The notes beneath the pieces are model-generated. The model saw only the letters and a program-made list of their open reading frames with translations, was not told the origin of the DNA and did no database searches. This document shows, in pieces, positions 1-9,346 of a stretch of DNA of 64,000 nt. Source of the DNA: Colwellia sp. PAMC 21821 (GTDB lineage Bacteria > Pseudomonadota > Gammaproteobacteria > Enterobacterales > Alteromonadaceae); NCBI RefSeq assembly GCF_002077175.1, contig NZ_CP014943.1, positions 1,054,001 to 1,118,000 of the forward strand. The letters run 5' to 3'. Position 1 is the first letter of the stretch, and each line of letters opens with the position of its first letter. The position numbers and the translations under genes are program-made.

Positions 1-5
1 ATTTT

Positions 6-314
6 ATGACTATTTATTTTTCTTCCAATAAAATACCGGCTCTGCATGAATTTAGCTTACATCAACGGCAAGCTATTTTAACTCTGGCACAAGCTAAGCT
101 TTCTGCGCCTGAAAAATTTATATTGAATATTATTAAGTTAATGCTGCTGTTACCGCCATTTCTGTTTATCGCTAATTTACAAGGCTTTGCCTTGGCAGCC
201 TCTGTAGCGGTGGTGTTGATTGCCTATTTCGTGCTGTTAAGACCTATCATGTTGTACTTTTCAGAAAAACATCTTGATAAAGCGATTGCCCAATACAAAA
301 AAAGCGAACATTAG
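6..314 (+). CDS. small two-helix membrane protein, unknown function
   Basis: This is a 102-residue protein that I do not recognise. It has a polar N-terminal stretch (YFSSNKIPALHEF), then two hydrophobic segments at about residues 39-59 and 60-83 separated by a very short turn, and a basic/acidic tail ending KKSEH. This looks like a hairpin inner-membrane protein with both ends on the same side. The ATG lies only five bases into the window, so its ribosome binding site and any upstream partner cannot be seen. It converges on mlaA and shares a bidirectional terminator with it. There is nothing to link it to motility. Confidence 0.6.
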   Translation: MTIYFSSNKIPALHEFSLHQRQAILTLAQAKLSAPEKFILNIIKLMLLLPPFLFIANLQGFALAASVAVVLIAYFVLLRPIMLYFSEKHLDKAIAQYKKSEH

Positions 315-326
315 TTCGCTTTTTTA
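297..326. terminator. bidirectional terminator between small membrane gene and mlaA
   Basis: The inverted repeat GCGAAC-ATTA-GTTCGC is flanked by A7 on the left and T6 on the right, so it reads as a rho-independent terminator on both strands. It overlaps the stop codon of the plus-strand gene and lies about 30 bases past the mlaA stop. Confidence 0.8.
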
Positions 327-357
327 TTCCTACTTAATTAATCAAATTGCTATAAGG

Positions 358-1158
358 CTACATTCCTTCTAGCTCTTCTAGGTAGGCGTCAATATTCTCT
401 TCTTCAGCTTTGTTCACTTCGATCGGTGGATTACCGTCATAAACCTTGTACTGCATATTTTGAAAGTAGGCATTTTTCACAAATTCGTAAGGGTCAATGG
501 CATCCCTTAAAATAGCTTCTTGATCAGCAAACGATGCTCTCGCTTCTAAGCCTATTATGCCTGCACGTAATATATTAGGCCAAAAATCGATCACCGCAAG
601 TGGCCAATAATAACTGTCTACAAAATCGCCGACTTCTTCACGCACTGATGAAGGACCAAGTGCAGGAATAACTAAGAAAGGGCCATCCCCAACACCATAA
701 CTACCAAGTACTTCACCGAATTCTTCTTCTTGTCGGTTCCAACCAAAGTCACTCGCGGGATCAAAAAAGCCTAATAAACCTATCGTTGAATTTAAAACAA
801 AACGTCCGGTTGATTTTGCCGCATCGGTGAATTTTGCTTGTAACAAATGGTTAATGATTGTTGAAGGCTCGTTTAAGTTAAGCGCCATGTTATGAACACC
901 GGTGCGTAAGTCGGTCGGCATATATTCAACATAGCCTTGAGACGCTGGTCTGAATACGTATTTGTCTGCATAGTCCCAAGTAAAAGTCCAAAACGGTCGG
1001 TTAATAGCTTCTAGCGGATCTTTGGGATCAGAGACACTTTGCTCTGACGACGGCGTTGTGGAACAAGCCGTTAAAAATAACGAAAGCGTAAAGGCTAATA
1101 GAAGTTTTAGACTAAATATTGCTTGGGCTTTCAATACAATGTTTCTTATTTTGTTCAC
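358..1158 (-). CDS. mlaA: MlaA/VacJ outer-membrane lipid asymmetry lipoprotein
   Basis: MlaA is the outer-membrane component of the Mla pathway, which removes phospholipids from the outer leaflet and passes them to periplasmic MlaC. This 266-residue protein has a lipoprotein signal peptide with lipobox FLTAC (Cys32). The family core follows: DPLEAINRPFW, a helix-rich middle, and the GSYGVGDGPFLVIPALGPSS segment. The C-terminal tail is acidic, as in many marine homologues. The start is GTG, supported by AAGGA eight bases upstream; no ATG fits better. It stands alone, transcribed away from the chemotaxis operon end, and is not part of a full mla operon here. Confidence 0.92.
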   Translation of the reverse strand: MNKIRNIVLKAQAIFSLKLLLAFTLSLFLTACSTTPSSEQSVSDPKDPLEAINRPFWTFTWDYADKYVFRPASQGYVEYMPTDLRTGVHNMALNLNEPSTIINHLLQAKFTDAAKSTGRFVLNSTIGLLGFFDPASDFGWNRQEEEFGEVLGSYGVGDGPFLVIPALGPSSVREEVGDFVDSYYWPLAVIDFWPNILRAGIIGLEARASFADQEAILRDAIDPYEFVKNAYFQNMQYKVYDGNPPIEVNKAEEENIDAYLEELEGM

Positions 1159-1545
1159 TACTCGGTCCTTGTTTTATAACCGCTAAACACTTTATCTAAC
1201 GACTAATATCAATCTCATTAATTATCTGATCATCTATACTGCTTAAAATAACCAACTACTGCGTTATTTATTTAATCATTATCGCTGCATCGATGCAGCT
1301 TATTAGCCAATGCAGGAGCATATTGTCCTGAACAACTCGTTATTAAAGTAAATACCTTGTATTTGGCCACTTTTACGGCGTATAAAGCCGATCACTTAAT
1401 GAATCAACTTGGTATAAAAATAACATGATTTTTCTCAGTCGTGCAGTTTACCACGAGCGCAATAATAATTTTATTTTTAAATGTAACTTTAAGATCAATT
1501 TTTTATATCACGGCGAAGTAAGTTTAACGGTGTAGAGCATAATGA
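1159..1545. other. spacer between mlaA and the end of the chemotaxis operon
   Basis: I see no gene in these 387 bases. The left part should hold the mlaA promoter. A perfect 16-bp palindrome, GCTGCATCGATGCAGC, lies at 1284-1299, about 130 bases upstream of mlaA. It could be an operator, but I cannot assign a regulator. No clear U-rich terminator for the DUF2802 gene was found. Confidence 0.5.
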
Positions 1546-2013
1546 TTATTTTGTAGATTTTTGCCTATGCACTGAAAGTAACATTTCGGCCTCGGCTCTT
1601 GGTATATCGCACTCACGCATAATTTCAGCAATGTCTGCGCCGAGTTCAACCAACTTTTGTGCTCGAGTGTAGAGTTTATCTTCGGGTTGCTGATGTAAAA
1701 GCTGTTCAATGGTTTGAAGTTGGCTACTGAACTGGTCCTGAGCCACTTTAATACGGTGCTCTAGTTGCTTGCTAACTTGTTCATTGTCTCGTTGCGATTC
1801 ACTGCATTGCTTTTGGTTAATGTCTAATTGAGATTGACTGCTTGCAAGTAAATCTTGTAATTCTACCAACAGCATTTCTTGACTAGTAACCTGTTGTTCT
1901 AACGCTTCTATTTGCTTAGTAAAACGATTTTTTAGTGACAGTAAAAGCATAGCAACAAGCATCACAATGGCAAATGCGATTAGGCTGATCAAGTTCGCGG
2001 GGATATTTTCCAT
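1546..2013 (-). CDS. DUF2802-type coiled-coil membrane protein at end of che operon
   Basis: This 155-residue protein has one N-terminal transmembrane helix (about residues 6-28), a long Gln/Glu-rich coiled coil (about 30-115) and a small C-terminal helical domain (KLVELGADIAEIMRECDIP, then AEMLLSVH). That domain resembles a DNA-binding-like or sigma-like helix-turn-helix and matches the family usually called DUF2802. The gene commonly follows cheW in polar-flagellate gammaproteobacteria; its function is unknown. I start it at the ATG at 2013, because the upstream ATG at 2052 lies inside the cheW terminator hairpin. Confidence 0.75.
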   Translation of the reverse strand: MENIPANLISLIAFAIVMLVAMLLLSLKNRFTKQIEALEQQVTSQEMLLVELQDLLASSQSQLDINQKQCSESQRDNEQVSKQLEHRIKVAQDQFSSQLQTIEQLLHQQPEDKLYTRAQKLVELGADIAEIMRECDIPRAEAEMLLSVHRQKSTK

Positions 2014-2039
2014 AGTATAATTAAGTTCGCTGGGAGATA

Positions 2040-2061
2040 AAAGCCTACACATGCAGGCTTA
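2040..2061 (-). terminator. hairpin after cheW
   Basis: On the minus strand AAGCCTGCA-TG-TGTAGGCTT is followed by TTAT. The stem has one G-U pair. It begins about 11 bases past the cheW stop, so it can end or weaken transcription into the DUF2802 gene. Confidence 0.6.
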
Positions 2062-2071
2062 TTGGTTGACG

Positions 2072-2566
2072 TTAGAATTGTTTTAATTCATCCCACTCGT
2101 CATCAGAGAGTAATTTATTCAAATCTACTAAAATCAGTAGCTCACCCTCTCGGTTTGAAACGCCTTGGATAAATTTAGCACTTTCATCGTTGCCAATATT
2201 TGGCGCGACATCAATCTCTGATGCTTTTAAATATACAACTTCAGCAACGCTATCGACTAAAATACCAATAACCTGCGTTTCAGCTTCAATGATCACAATA
2301 CGAGTATTGTCAGTTATTTCAGCAGACTCAAGGCCAAATCTTGTCCGAGTATCTATCACGGTGACTACATTACCGCGTAAATTGATGATGCCCATAACAT
2401 ACATTGGTGCACCTGGAACCGGTGCTATTTCGGTGTAGCGCAAGACTTCTTGTACTTGCATGACGTTAATACCATAGGTTTCGTTATCGAGCTTAAACGT
2501 TACCCATTGCAGTACCTCATCATTGATGTCTACACGTTCGCTTGCATTGCGTCTTTCATCAGACAT
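2072..2566 (-). CDS. cheW: chemotaxis coupling protein CheW
   Basis: CheW couples chemoreceptors to the CheA kinase in the polar array. The 164-residue protein is a single CheW domain: LQWVTFKLDNETYGINVMQV, the receptor/CheA-binding core VPGAPMYVMGIINLRGNVV, and the C-terminal GELLILVDLNKLL. The start is the ATG at 2566, with AGAGGT nine bases upstream; a longer reading adds about 20 residues not typical of CheW. It follows parP by 75 bases and ends at a hairpin. Confidence 0.95.
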   Translation of the reverse strand: MSDERRNASERVDINDEVLQWVTFKLDNETYGINVMQVQEVLRYTEIAPVPGAPMYVMGIINLRGNVVTVIDTRTRFGLESAEITDNTRIVIIEAETQVIGILVDSVAEVVYLKASEIDVAPNIGNDESAKFIQGVSNREGELLILVDLNKLLSDDEWDELKQF

Positions 2567-2641
2567 ACTGCTGACCTCTTTAAATTTCGGTTTCTTAAAA
2601 TACTTATGCACTAAGTATACTGGCAAGTCTCAAATCATCAA

Positions 2642-3523
2642 TTATTCTTGTCTTATATTTGCGCCTTTTTCCAATAACTTAATTAAGGATTCAACATCTA
2701 GCAGTGCGCACATACGATTTTTGACTAACCCTGCGAGCCAAGGTCGTTTGTTTGTTGAGTCTAACCATTTTACATCTTCTTGCTTGAGCGTGACCGTATC
2801 GACCAAGTTCTCAGCCATTAAGCCCCACGAGGAATCACATAGCATGATAATATATTGATAGTTCAGTGCCGACATTAAGGCTTCATTGCATTTCTCTGGC
2901 ATAACCCAAAGTGCGGTATCAACTACATTAACTTTTTCGTCCCGGTGTAGCATTACGCCTTTAAACCAGTCTGGTTTTCCCATCAATGGCGTGGTTTTAT
3001 CCGTATTATGGATGCCCCCTAGTTCAACCAGCGGTACGGCGATTTGTAAACCTGCCACATCGAAAAACATCGCCTGAAAGTCGCCCTCTCGATAACTTAG
3101 CTTTTTGGTCGCTGCAAAACCACCTGCACTTTTACGGGTTTTAATTTCATTTGCGTTAGTTTTTATCGGCTGTAGCTCTGGTTTTAGTTCTGGCTTTAGT
3201 TCTGGCTTTAGTTCAGCTGCTTTAAGCGTAGGTTTCGGCGCAGTTTTTGACTGAATGGGTTTAACAGCCACTTCAGTCATCGCCTGATCACGACTTAAGA
3301 CTTCTTGCTTTATTTTTTTATTCGCCGATTTTGCTGAACTCAATGCGTCAGTGCTGTCTTGTTCAGCCAACGGCGGGAAGGTTGCACTATTGAGTAATTT
3401 TTCAAGCGAATGAGTTTGCTTCTCTTTAACTGGCAGTGCAGGTTTTTGCTCTACTTCTTCTGTAAGCAATTCTGACAAATAGCTTTGCATTAACTTTTTA
3501 CTTGCCGCTAAAGGTTTTGGCAT
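2642..3523 (-). CDS. parP: ParP-like CheW-domain array protein
   Basis: In Vibrio, ParP links the polar ATPase ParC to CheA and promotes array formation through its C-terminal CheW-like (AIF) domain. Here the 293-residue protein has a conserved N-terminal helix (LAASKKLMQSYLSELL), a long low-complexity linker and a CheW-like domain from about residue 145 to 290. The linker contains four near-perfect ELKP repeats (about residues 106-119), encoded by a 12-bp DNA tandem near 3178-3220. The gene sits four bases after parC and before cheW, the canonical order. ParP is my preferred name by context and architecture. Confidence 0.85.
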   Translation of the reverse strand: MPKPLAASKKLMQSYLSELLTEEVEQKPALPVKEKQTHSLEKLLNSATFPPLAEQDSTDALSSAKSANKKIKQEVLSRDQAMTEVAVKPIQSKTAPKPTLKAAELKPELKPELKPELQPIKTNANEIKTRKSAGGFAATKKLSYREGDFQAMFFDVAGLQIAVPLVELGGIHNTDKTTPLMGKPDWFKGVMLHRDEKVNVVDTALWVMPEKCNEALMSALNYQYIIMLCDSSWGLMAENLVDTVTLKQEDVKWLDSTNKRPWLAGLVKNRMCALLDVESLIKLLEKGANIRQE

Positions 3524-3527
3524 AGAT

Positions 3528-4304
3528 TTACTTACTCTTGGTGTTTAAGTTAACTAAATATTTTAGTAAATTTCGATAAGCAATGATACCACGAGACTTA
3601 GCAGCATAGTCTGAAGGTACCTTTTGTGCATCACTGGCATTACGAAAGTTAGTATCAATAGGAATGACTGCGGGCCACACTGACTCACCATAAAGTGCCT
3701 GTAGTTTTTTATAAGACAATATTGAAGCTTTTGTGCGTTTATCAAACATGGTGGGGACAATTGTATATTTAAAGGCTGTGGGTTGCTGACCTTGCATAAC
3801 TTCTAAGGTTTTCATCATGCGGTCTAAACCTTTAAGTGCCAAAAATTCAGTTTGTACCGGGACAATAATTCTATCGCTGGCCGCTAACGCGTTTACCATC
3901 AATACCCCTAACACTGGCGGGCAATCAATCAGTACGTAGTCATATTCATCCTGAATTACACGCAAGGCCTTTTTTAACACTAATCCCATACCACCTTTAT
4001 TACCAAGTGAGCGATCCAGTGTTGCTAAACCCATAGTAGCCGGCAGTATGTCGATATTTTGATAACTTGAAGGACATACGCTTTGCATAATTTGTTCTTT
4101 GCCGGCTACCTGTATAAACAAGTCATATACGCTCAGCTCTAAGTCTTCAGATTCAATACCAAAATAATAACTGAGTGAGGCATGAGGATCGGTATCAATC
4201 AGCAATACTCGATTGCCCTGTTCGGCTAATAAACCCGCCAAGGCAATAGTTGACGTAGTTTTTCCTACGCCACCTTTTTGATTTGCAACTGTCCAAACTA
4301 CCAA
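3528..4304 (-). CDS. parC: ParA-family ATPase ParC, polar chemotaxis array positioning
   Basis: ParC is a ParA/MinD-type ATPase that recruits chemotaxis arrays to the old pole and ensures their inheritance. The 258-residue protein has the deviant Walker A KGGVGKTT (residues 10-17), switch I DTDPHASLSYYFG and Walker B VLIDCPPVLGVLMVNAL. The start codon is TTG at 4304: no ATG is in frame nearby, AGGAA lies six bases upstream and overlaps the motD stop, and the resulting N-terminus VVWTVANQKGG matches the family. Despite the symbol it is not topoisomerase IV ParC. Confidence 0.9.
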   Translation of the reverse strand: MVVWTVANQKGGVGKTTSTIALAGLLAEQGNRVLLIDTDPHASLSYYFGIESEDLELSVYDLFIQVAGKEQIMQSVCPSSYQNIDILPATMGLATLDRSLGNKGGMGLVLKKALRVIQDEYDYVLIDCPPVLGVLMVNALAASDRIIVPVQTEFLALKGLDRMMKTLEVMQGQQPTAFKYTIVPTMFDKRTKASILSYKKLQALYGESVWPAVIPIDTNFRNASDAQKVPSDYAAKSRGIIAYRNLLKYLVNLNTKSK

Positions 4305-4313
4305 GTGAAATTC

Positions 4314-5312
4314 CTATTGTTCGTTATTTTCTGCTTCGGGCGGATTAGCAACTTCGTTGTTAGCGTTAGGCTCAGACCTCGTGGTAATGCGAATGCCACC
4401 ATTATCAAGTCGGATAATGCGAATTTCGTCATCTACTGTTTCAGTGCTAATGTTTTTAATCGCTTCAACATCTTTTACTGAAATAGTGGGAGTTGCCAAT
4501 AAATTGGCTTTTTCTAAACCATATTTTGAAATCGCAATAACAACACGGCGGTTTTTAGCTCGACCGGTTGCCGTAGCGTTGTCAGCACTTGGGTAATATT
4601 GCCCATAGCCTTCAATCGCCATGCGCGCAGGATTTAAGGTCAACTCTTCTAGCACACGTAAAATGGCCGTTGCTCTGAAAACTGATAATTCCCAATTAGA
4701 GGAAAATATTTCAGTATCGATCGCTTGGTTATCGGTATAGCCTCTAACCCGAATATAGTTGCTTGAGTCGGCAATAATTTGATATATAACCGTCAAAATA
4801 TCTTTTGCGGCATTCGTAGGCGACGATGAACCACTTGGAAATAATAAACCGCTGTTTAATTCAATTTCTAACCAGTCGCCGTCTATTTGCAGTTGGGCAT
4901 ATCCCGACTCAACCAGTTCGTATAATGCTTCATGAAGATCTTCTTCCAAAGACGTTAACGTTGTGCCCACTTGTGCATCTGAGACATTAGATAAGGTTAC
5001 TTCACCGGTAACAAGTTCAGGTCCGGCGTCTTCCAAAATACCATTGCCAAATAACCGTTTATTCGTTTTAGAGCTATTAACCGGTAAAATGTCATCACCA
5101 TGCCCCCGATTTTTAGGTTTTTCATCATTCGCTTGAAATACTCGACCTATAGATTCTGTTGCTGTTTCGAATGGCTTTTCATCGATCATCGCCATGGCAT
5201 ATAACACGACAAAAAGCGCGAAAAGCAAAGTCATATAATCTGCATAAGAAACCAACCAACGCTCAACATTTTCATGCTCTACTTGGTGGCGCCTTGTTCG
5301 TAAGCGGTTCAT
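4314..5312 (-). CDS. motD: flagellar motor stator protein MotD (MotB family)
   Basis: MotD is the MotB-type subunit of an alternative stator, anchoring the ion channel to peptidoglycan. The 332-residue protein has an N-terminal transmembrane helix with the essential aspartate in SYADYMTLLFALFVVLYA, a plug/linker, and a C-terminal OmpA-like domain (NWELSVFRA, IEGYGQYYPSADN, KNRRVVIAI). It continues into an unusual acidic tail. Its ATG overlaps the motC stop (ATGA), indicating translational coupling. The position between cheB and parC matches motCD of Pseudomonas. The coupling ion cannot be told from sequence by eye. Confidence 0.88.
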   Translation of the reverse strand: MNRLRTRRHQVEHENVERWLVSYADYMTLLFALFVVLYAMAMIDEKPFETATESIGRVFQANDEKPKNRGHGDDILPVNSSKTNKRLFGNGILEDAGPELVTGEVTLSNVSDAQVGTTLTSLEEDLHEALYELVESGYAQLQIDGDWLEIELNSGLLFPSGSSSPTNAAKDILTVIYQIIADSSNYIRVRGYTDNQAIDTEIFSSNWELSVFRATAILRVLEELTLNPARMAIEGYGQYYPSADNATATGRAKNRRVVIAISKYGLEKANLLATPTISVKDVEAIKNISTETVDDEIRIIRLDNGGIRITTRSEPNANNEVANPPEAENNEQ

Positions 5313-6055
5313 TGTTCTAACCGAAATGCCGATAGTTTATTTTCAATGGCATGTGGATTTTCTGCTAAGGCAATGGAAATGAGTCCTTCCGTCATCATTT
5401 CACGATACATAGTTTGCTGATGAACTATGGCTTTAATTTTATTGGCCACGGGTAAGTATATAAGATTGGCAAATCCAACACCGTAAATAGTGGCAACAAA
5501 TGCGGTGGCAATGCCTTGCCCCAATAATTGCGGATCGGCTAAATTTGACATGGCATGTATTAAACCAAGTACAGCACCTAAAATACCAATGGTTGGGCTG
5601 TAGCCTCCCATTGACTCAAATACATGAGCAGAGCGTAAGTTATGTTCACGATATAAGTCTAAATCTAATTCTAGTGACACTCGTAGATTTTCAACCTCTA
5701 CTCCGTCGACAAGCAGGTTTAAGCCTTTGTTAACATAAAAGTCATTTTCTTCTTCGGCAATATGCTCCAGAGACAAAAAACCAGATTCTCGTGCTTTCTC
5801 AGCCCATAGCACGATGGATTCAATGCCTAATTCAATATTATACTTAGGCGGGAAAACCAACCATTTTAGTAAGGTCATTGCATGTGAAAATTGGCGTTGT
5901 GATGACTGCAACATTACCGCACCGAGCGTGCCACCAAAAACGATGATAAATGCCGGAAGTTCCAATAACGACGATATTGAACCACCATCAATAATAAAAC
6001 CAAAATAAATTGCCAAAATGGCAACAAATAATCCCGTTATACTTAGTTTATCCAT
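5309..6055 (-). CDS. motC: flagellar motor stator protein MotC (MotA family)
   Basis: MotC is the MotA-type subunit that with MotD forms the ion-conducting stator driving rotation. The 248-residue protein has four hydrophobic segments (about residues 5-20, 30-48, 150-172, 182-203), a cytoplasmic loop between TM2 and TM3, and the family hallmark [22 protein letters not shown] chose the ATG at 6055, overlapping the cheB stop by eight bases; the longer frame adds 23 residues from inside cheB. Polar flagellates often carry a second stator pair elsewhere, which cannot be judged from this window. Confidence 0.9.
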   Translation of the reverse strand: MDKLSITGLFVAILAIYFGFIIDGGSISSLLELPAFIIVFGGTLGAVMLQSSQRQFSHAMTLLKWLVFPPKYNIELGIESIVLWAEKARESGFLSLEHIAEEENDFYVNKGLNLLVDGVEVENLRVSLELDLDLYREHNLRSAHVFESMGGYSPTIGILGAVLGLIHAMSNLADPQLLGQGIATAFVATIYGVGFANLIYLPVANKIKAIVHQQTMYREMMTEGLISIALAENPHAIENKLSAFRLEQ

Positions 6056-7169
6056 GCTGTATTTCCTTAAGAATTGCAGATGGAAAGCTTTCAAGCGCCA
6101 GTGATAGTTCAGATATTCCGGCAACCGTTACCGCTTGGGGCATACCATAAACAACACAAGACTCCTCGTCCTGCGCCCAAATAGTTGCGCCCTTACTTTT
6201 TAATAATCGCGAACCTTCACGACCATCAGCGCCCATTCCGGTTAATATAATGCCTAAAACATTGCCGCCAAAAACTTTAGCCGCTGAAGCAAAACTAATA
6301 TCTACACTGGGTTTGAAAGCAATCCGCTCAGAATTGTCTTCCAGTACTCTCAGTTTTGCTGCATTTTCTGTACCATCAATGACCATTTGTTTACCACCAG
6401 GTGCTAAATAAGCATGACCCGGCTTTAAAATGTCACCTGAACTTGCTTGTTTTACCTTTATTTTACACAGGCTATCTAGTCGGTTAGCAAAAGCTAAGGT
6501 AAAAGCCGCCGGCATATGCTGCACAATAACAATTGGCAAGGGGAAGTCTTGAGGCAATTGAGTTAAGAGTTTTTGTAATGCCACAGGCCCTCCTGTTGAA
6601 GTGCCTATGGCTAATAATTTATATTGTTTACCAGAACTATTTCTTAGCGATACACTCTTGCGCGAGCTAATTGTTGAAGCAGCTCTTGGGGAAGTTGAAA
6701 TGCTTGTTTTAGCTTTAGTGTCTGCTACAGTCCGTGATCGAAAAGTAGATATTCGAGGTAAAGTAGCGCCTTTTTTTCTCGCGAGTAACTTAACGCGCTG
6801 ACGCAATAAACTGCCAGCGTCTTCAGTCGTTTTGGCTATTTCATTAAATTTTTTCGGCAGAAAATCCAACGCCCCAGCATTTAATGCTTCGAGCGTGGCT
6901 TGTGCGCCGGAATGAGTTAAAGAAGAGAACATAATAATGGCCGTTGGTGCTTTTGCCATGATCTGTTTAACCGCGTCAATGCCATTTAATAACGGCATTT
7001 CTATATCCATGGTGATTACATCTGGCTTTAAAGCTATGGCCTTTTCAACCGCTTCTAAGCCATTAATAGCAACATCGATTACGTCAAGTTCAGGATCCTT
7101 ATTGAGAATATCCGTTACTCTGCGTCGAAAAAAACTGGAGTCATCAACCACCAATACTTTAAAGGACAT
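6048..7169 (-). CDS. cheB: chemotaxis protein-glutamate methylesterase CheB
   Basis: CheB removes methyl groups from, or deamidates, chemoreceptor glutamates when phosphorylated by CheA, giving adaptation. The 373-residue protein has an N-terminal receiver ([10 protein letters not shown], phospho-acceptor Asp55 in TMDIEMP, Lys in LPKKF) and a C-terminal methylesterase domain with the Ser-His-Asp triad in [12 protein letters not shown] and GMGADG. A serine/threonine-rich linker joins them. It lies 46 bases after cheA and overlaps motC. Confidence 0.96.
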   Translation of the reverse strand: MSFKVLVVDDSSFFRRRVTDILNKDPELDVIDVAINGLEAVEKAIALKPDVITMDIEMPLLNGIDAVKQIMAKAPTAIIMFSSLTHSGAQATLEALNAGALDFLPKKFNEIAKTTEDAGSLLRQRVKLLARKKGATLPRISTFRSRTVADTKAKTSISTSPRAASTISSRKSVSLRNSSGKQYKLLAIGTSTGGPVALQKLLTQLPQDFPLPIVIVQHMPAAFTLAFANRLDSLCKIKVKQASSGDILKPGHAYLAPGGKQMVIDGTENAAKLRVLEDNSERIAFKPSVDISFASAAKVFGGNVLGIILTGMGADGREGSRLLKSKGATIWAQDEESCVVYGMPQAVTVAGISELSLALESFPSAILKEIQHG

Positions 7170-7215
7170 TTACAATCTATTTCCTGTCGTGATTATGTGT
7201 TTTTACTCATAAGTA

Positions 7216-9333
7216 TTATGAACGTAATTTTTTATTTACTACCGATTTTTTAGCATAAAACTTCAGCATATTCGGGACATCAATAATCAAGGCAATACCG
7301 CCGTCACTTGTTATTGTTGCACCTGCCATACCTGGCGTACCATGTAATAATCTGTCTAATGGCTTAATAACCACTTCTTCTTGACCAATTAAGCTATCAA
7401 CAACGAAACCAATTTGTTGGTTACCTAGCTGGACAATTACTACATGACCGCGTTCTCGTGGCTTTTCTACATAATCTCTCACTAGCCACTGATCAAGATA
7501 AAATAATGGGATAGCTTTTTGACGGACAATAATGGTTAGCTGTCCATCAACTTGGTTAGTTTTAGTTAAATCAAGATGGAATATTTCATTTACAGCCGCC
7601 AAAGGTAATGCAAATGTCTGCTTACCAATCACTACCATTAACGTTGGTAATATTGCTAAAGTTAGCGGTACTTTAATTTCAAGTATGGTGCCTACGCCCA
7701 TTTCTGAATCGATGCTGACCGTACCATTAAGTTGGGTAATTTTTGTTTTAACCACATCCATCCCGACGCCACGCCCTGATACTTCTGAAATTTCAGTTTT
7801 GGTAGAAAATCCAGGTGCAAAAATAAGGCTAAAAGCTTCTTTATCAGACATACGCGCTGCTGCGTCTGCATCTAACACACCGCGTTCTATGGCAATTTCT
7901 TTTAATTTTCCGGCATTCATACCAGCACCATCGTCACGAATGGTGAGCAGAATATGATCGCCTTCTTGCGATGCTGATAAAACAACAATACCTTCTCGTG
8001 GCTTGCCAGCGGCTGCGCGTTTATCAGGGTCTTCAATACCGTGATCAACCGAGTTACGCACAAGATGTACTAAAGGATCAGCTAAAGCTTCAACTAAGTT
8101 TTTATCTAAATCGGTTTCTTCACCTTCTAGAATAAGTTTTATTTCTTTATTAAGACTGCGCGCTAAATCTCGTACTACACGAGGAAAACGACCGAATACT
8201 TTCTTTATCGGCTGCATACGCGTTTTCATTACCGCGCCTTGTAAGTCAGTGGTTACAGCATCGAGGTTTGACACCGCCTTAGTTAATTCTTCATCTTCTT
8301 TAGTCACGCCTAAACTAGTTAGGCGATTACGCACTAAAACTAACTCACCCACCATGTTCATAATTTGATCTAAGCGTTTGGTATCAACCCTAACGGTTGT
8401 TTCACCTTGAGCAGACTTTGCAGGTGCCGGTTTTTTGTCGCCTACCGGTGCTTGTTTCACTGCCGCCTTAACTTCTGGTGCTTTTGCTGCAGGTGCACTT
8501 GCCGCTTTAGCAACCGGTACAACTTTCGCTGCGGGCTTTTCAGGTGCAGGAGTCTGATCTTGAGGCGTTTGCGCTTGAGGGCTTTTACCTTTACCGTGAA
8601 GTTCATCTAATAATGCCTCAAAATCATCATCATTAATTTCATCGGGTGACGATGAGCTTGCCGACTGCTCATGCGTTGTGCTAACTGCAGCAGAAAAAGC
8701 ACCTTGGCCATGAAGTTCATCAAGTAATGATTCAAATTCATCGTCTGATATATCATTATTGGATGAAGAGCTTGACTGCGGGGAAACAGGAGCACTAGGC
8801 GTTGGAGCACCACCGCCATGAAGCTCATCTAATAAGCGTTCAAATTCATCATCTGACATTTCATCGCTTGAACTGCCAATAGCTTCCGGCGCATTAGCCT
8901 CAGGCGTTGCAATAGGCGCTGCAAGCACAGGAGTTTCTTGACCTTCAGGCTGAGATAAACGGTGTAACTCGGCTAACAAACTAGGTTCGGCGCTTGTCAG
9001 TGGCTCTTTATTTTGCACTTGCGTAAACATTTCGTTAATTGTGTCAAGTGATTGGAGAATGACATCCATTAACGATGGGGTAACTGATCTCTGCTGATTT
9101 CTTAAGGTATCGAAAACATTTTCTGCGCCGTGGCAAGCATCGACTAATTCAGTAAGTGATAAAAAGCCAGCGCCCCCTTTTACGGTATGAAACCCTCTAA
9201 AAATAGCATTGAGTAATTCGGCATTATTCGGGTCATTTTCAAGCTCAACTAATTGCTCAGACAAGGACTCAAGTATTTCTCCAGCTTCGATTAAAAAATC
9301 CTGAAGAATTTCTTCATCTTGTTCAAATGACAT
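7216..9333 (-). CDS. cheA: chemotaxis histidine kinase CheA with repeated linker motif
   Basis: CheA autophosphorylates under receptor control and phosphorylates CheY and CheB. The 705-residue protein has an N-terminal HPt domain with His49 in FRGFHTVKGGAG, a long linker, a dimerisation domain (about 313-375), an ATPase domain (HLVRNSVDHGIE, DDGAGM, GRGVGMD) and a C-terminal CheW-like domain. There is no classic P2 domain. Instead the linker carries three copies of a DDEFExLLDELHGxG motif at about residues 159-175, 196-212 and 233-249. This is where Vibrio CheA has its LID region, which interacts with ParC/ParP. It lies 13 bases after cheZ. Confidence 0.96.
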   Translation of the reverse strand: MSFEQDEEILQDFLIEAGEILESLSEQLVELENDPNNAELLNAIFRGFHTVKGGAGFLSLTELVDACHGAENVFDTLRNQQRSVTPSLMDVILQSLDTINEMFTQVQNKEPLTSAEPSLLAELHRLSQPEGQETPVLAAPIATPEANAPEAIGSSSDEMSDDEFERLLDELHGGGAPTPSAPVSPQSSSSSNNDISDDEFESLLDELHGQGAFSAAVSTTHEQSASSSSPDEINDDDFEALLDELHGKGKSPQAQTPQDQTPAPEKPAAKVVPVAKAASAPAAKAPEVKAAVKQAPVGDKKPAPAKSAQGETTVRVDTKRLDQIMNMVGELVLVRNRLTSLGVTKEDEELTKAVSNLDAVTTDLQGAVMKTRMQPIKKVFGRFPRVVRDLARSLNKEIKLILEGEETDLDKNLVEALADPLVHLVRNSVDHGIEDPDKRAAAGKPREGIVVLSASQEGDHILLTIRDDGAGMNAGKLKEIAIERGVLDADAAARMSDKEAFSLIFAPGFSTKTEISEVSGRGVGMDVVKTKITQLNGTVSIDSEMGVGTILEIKVPLTLAILPTLMVVIGKQTFALPLAAVNEIFHLDLTKTNQVDGQLTIIVRQKAIPLFYLDQWLVRDYVEKPRERGHVVIVQLGNQQIGFVVDSLIGQEEVVIKPLDRLLHGTPGMAGATITSDGGIALIIDVPNMLKFYAKKSVVNKKLRS

Positions 9334-9346
9334 TTAAGAACTCCTA

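Noticed and set aside
1524..1709. 61-residue minus-strand frame overlapping the DUF2802 gene end
   Set aside because: It runs in another frame over the DUF2802 coding region, with no ribosome binding site or recognisable content.
7532..7957. 141-residue plus-strand frame inside cheA
   Set aside because: It is antisense to the conserved ATPase and CheW-like domains of CheA; composition is that of a shadow frame.
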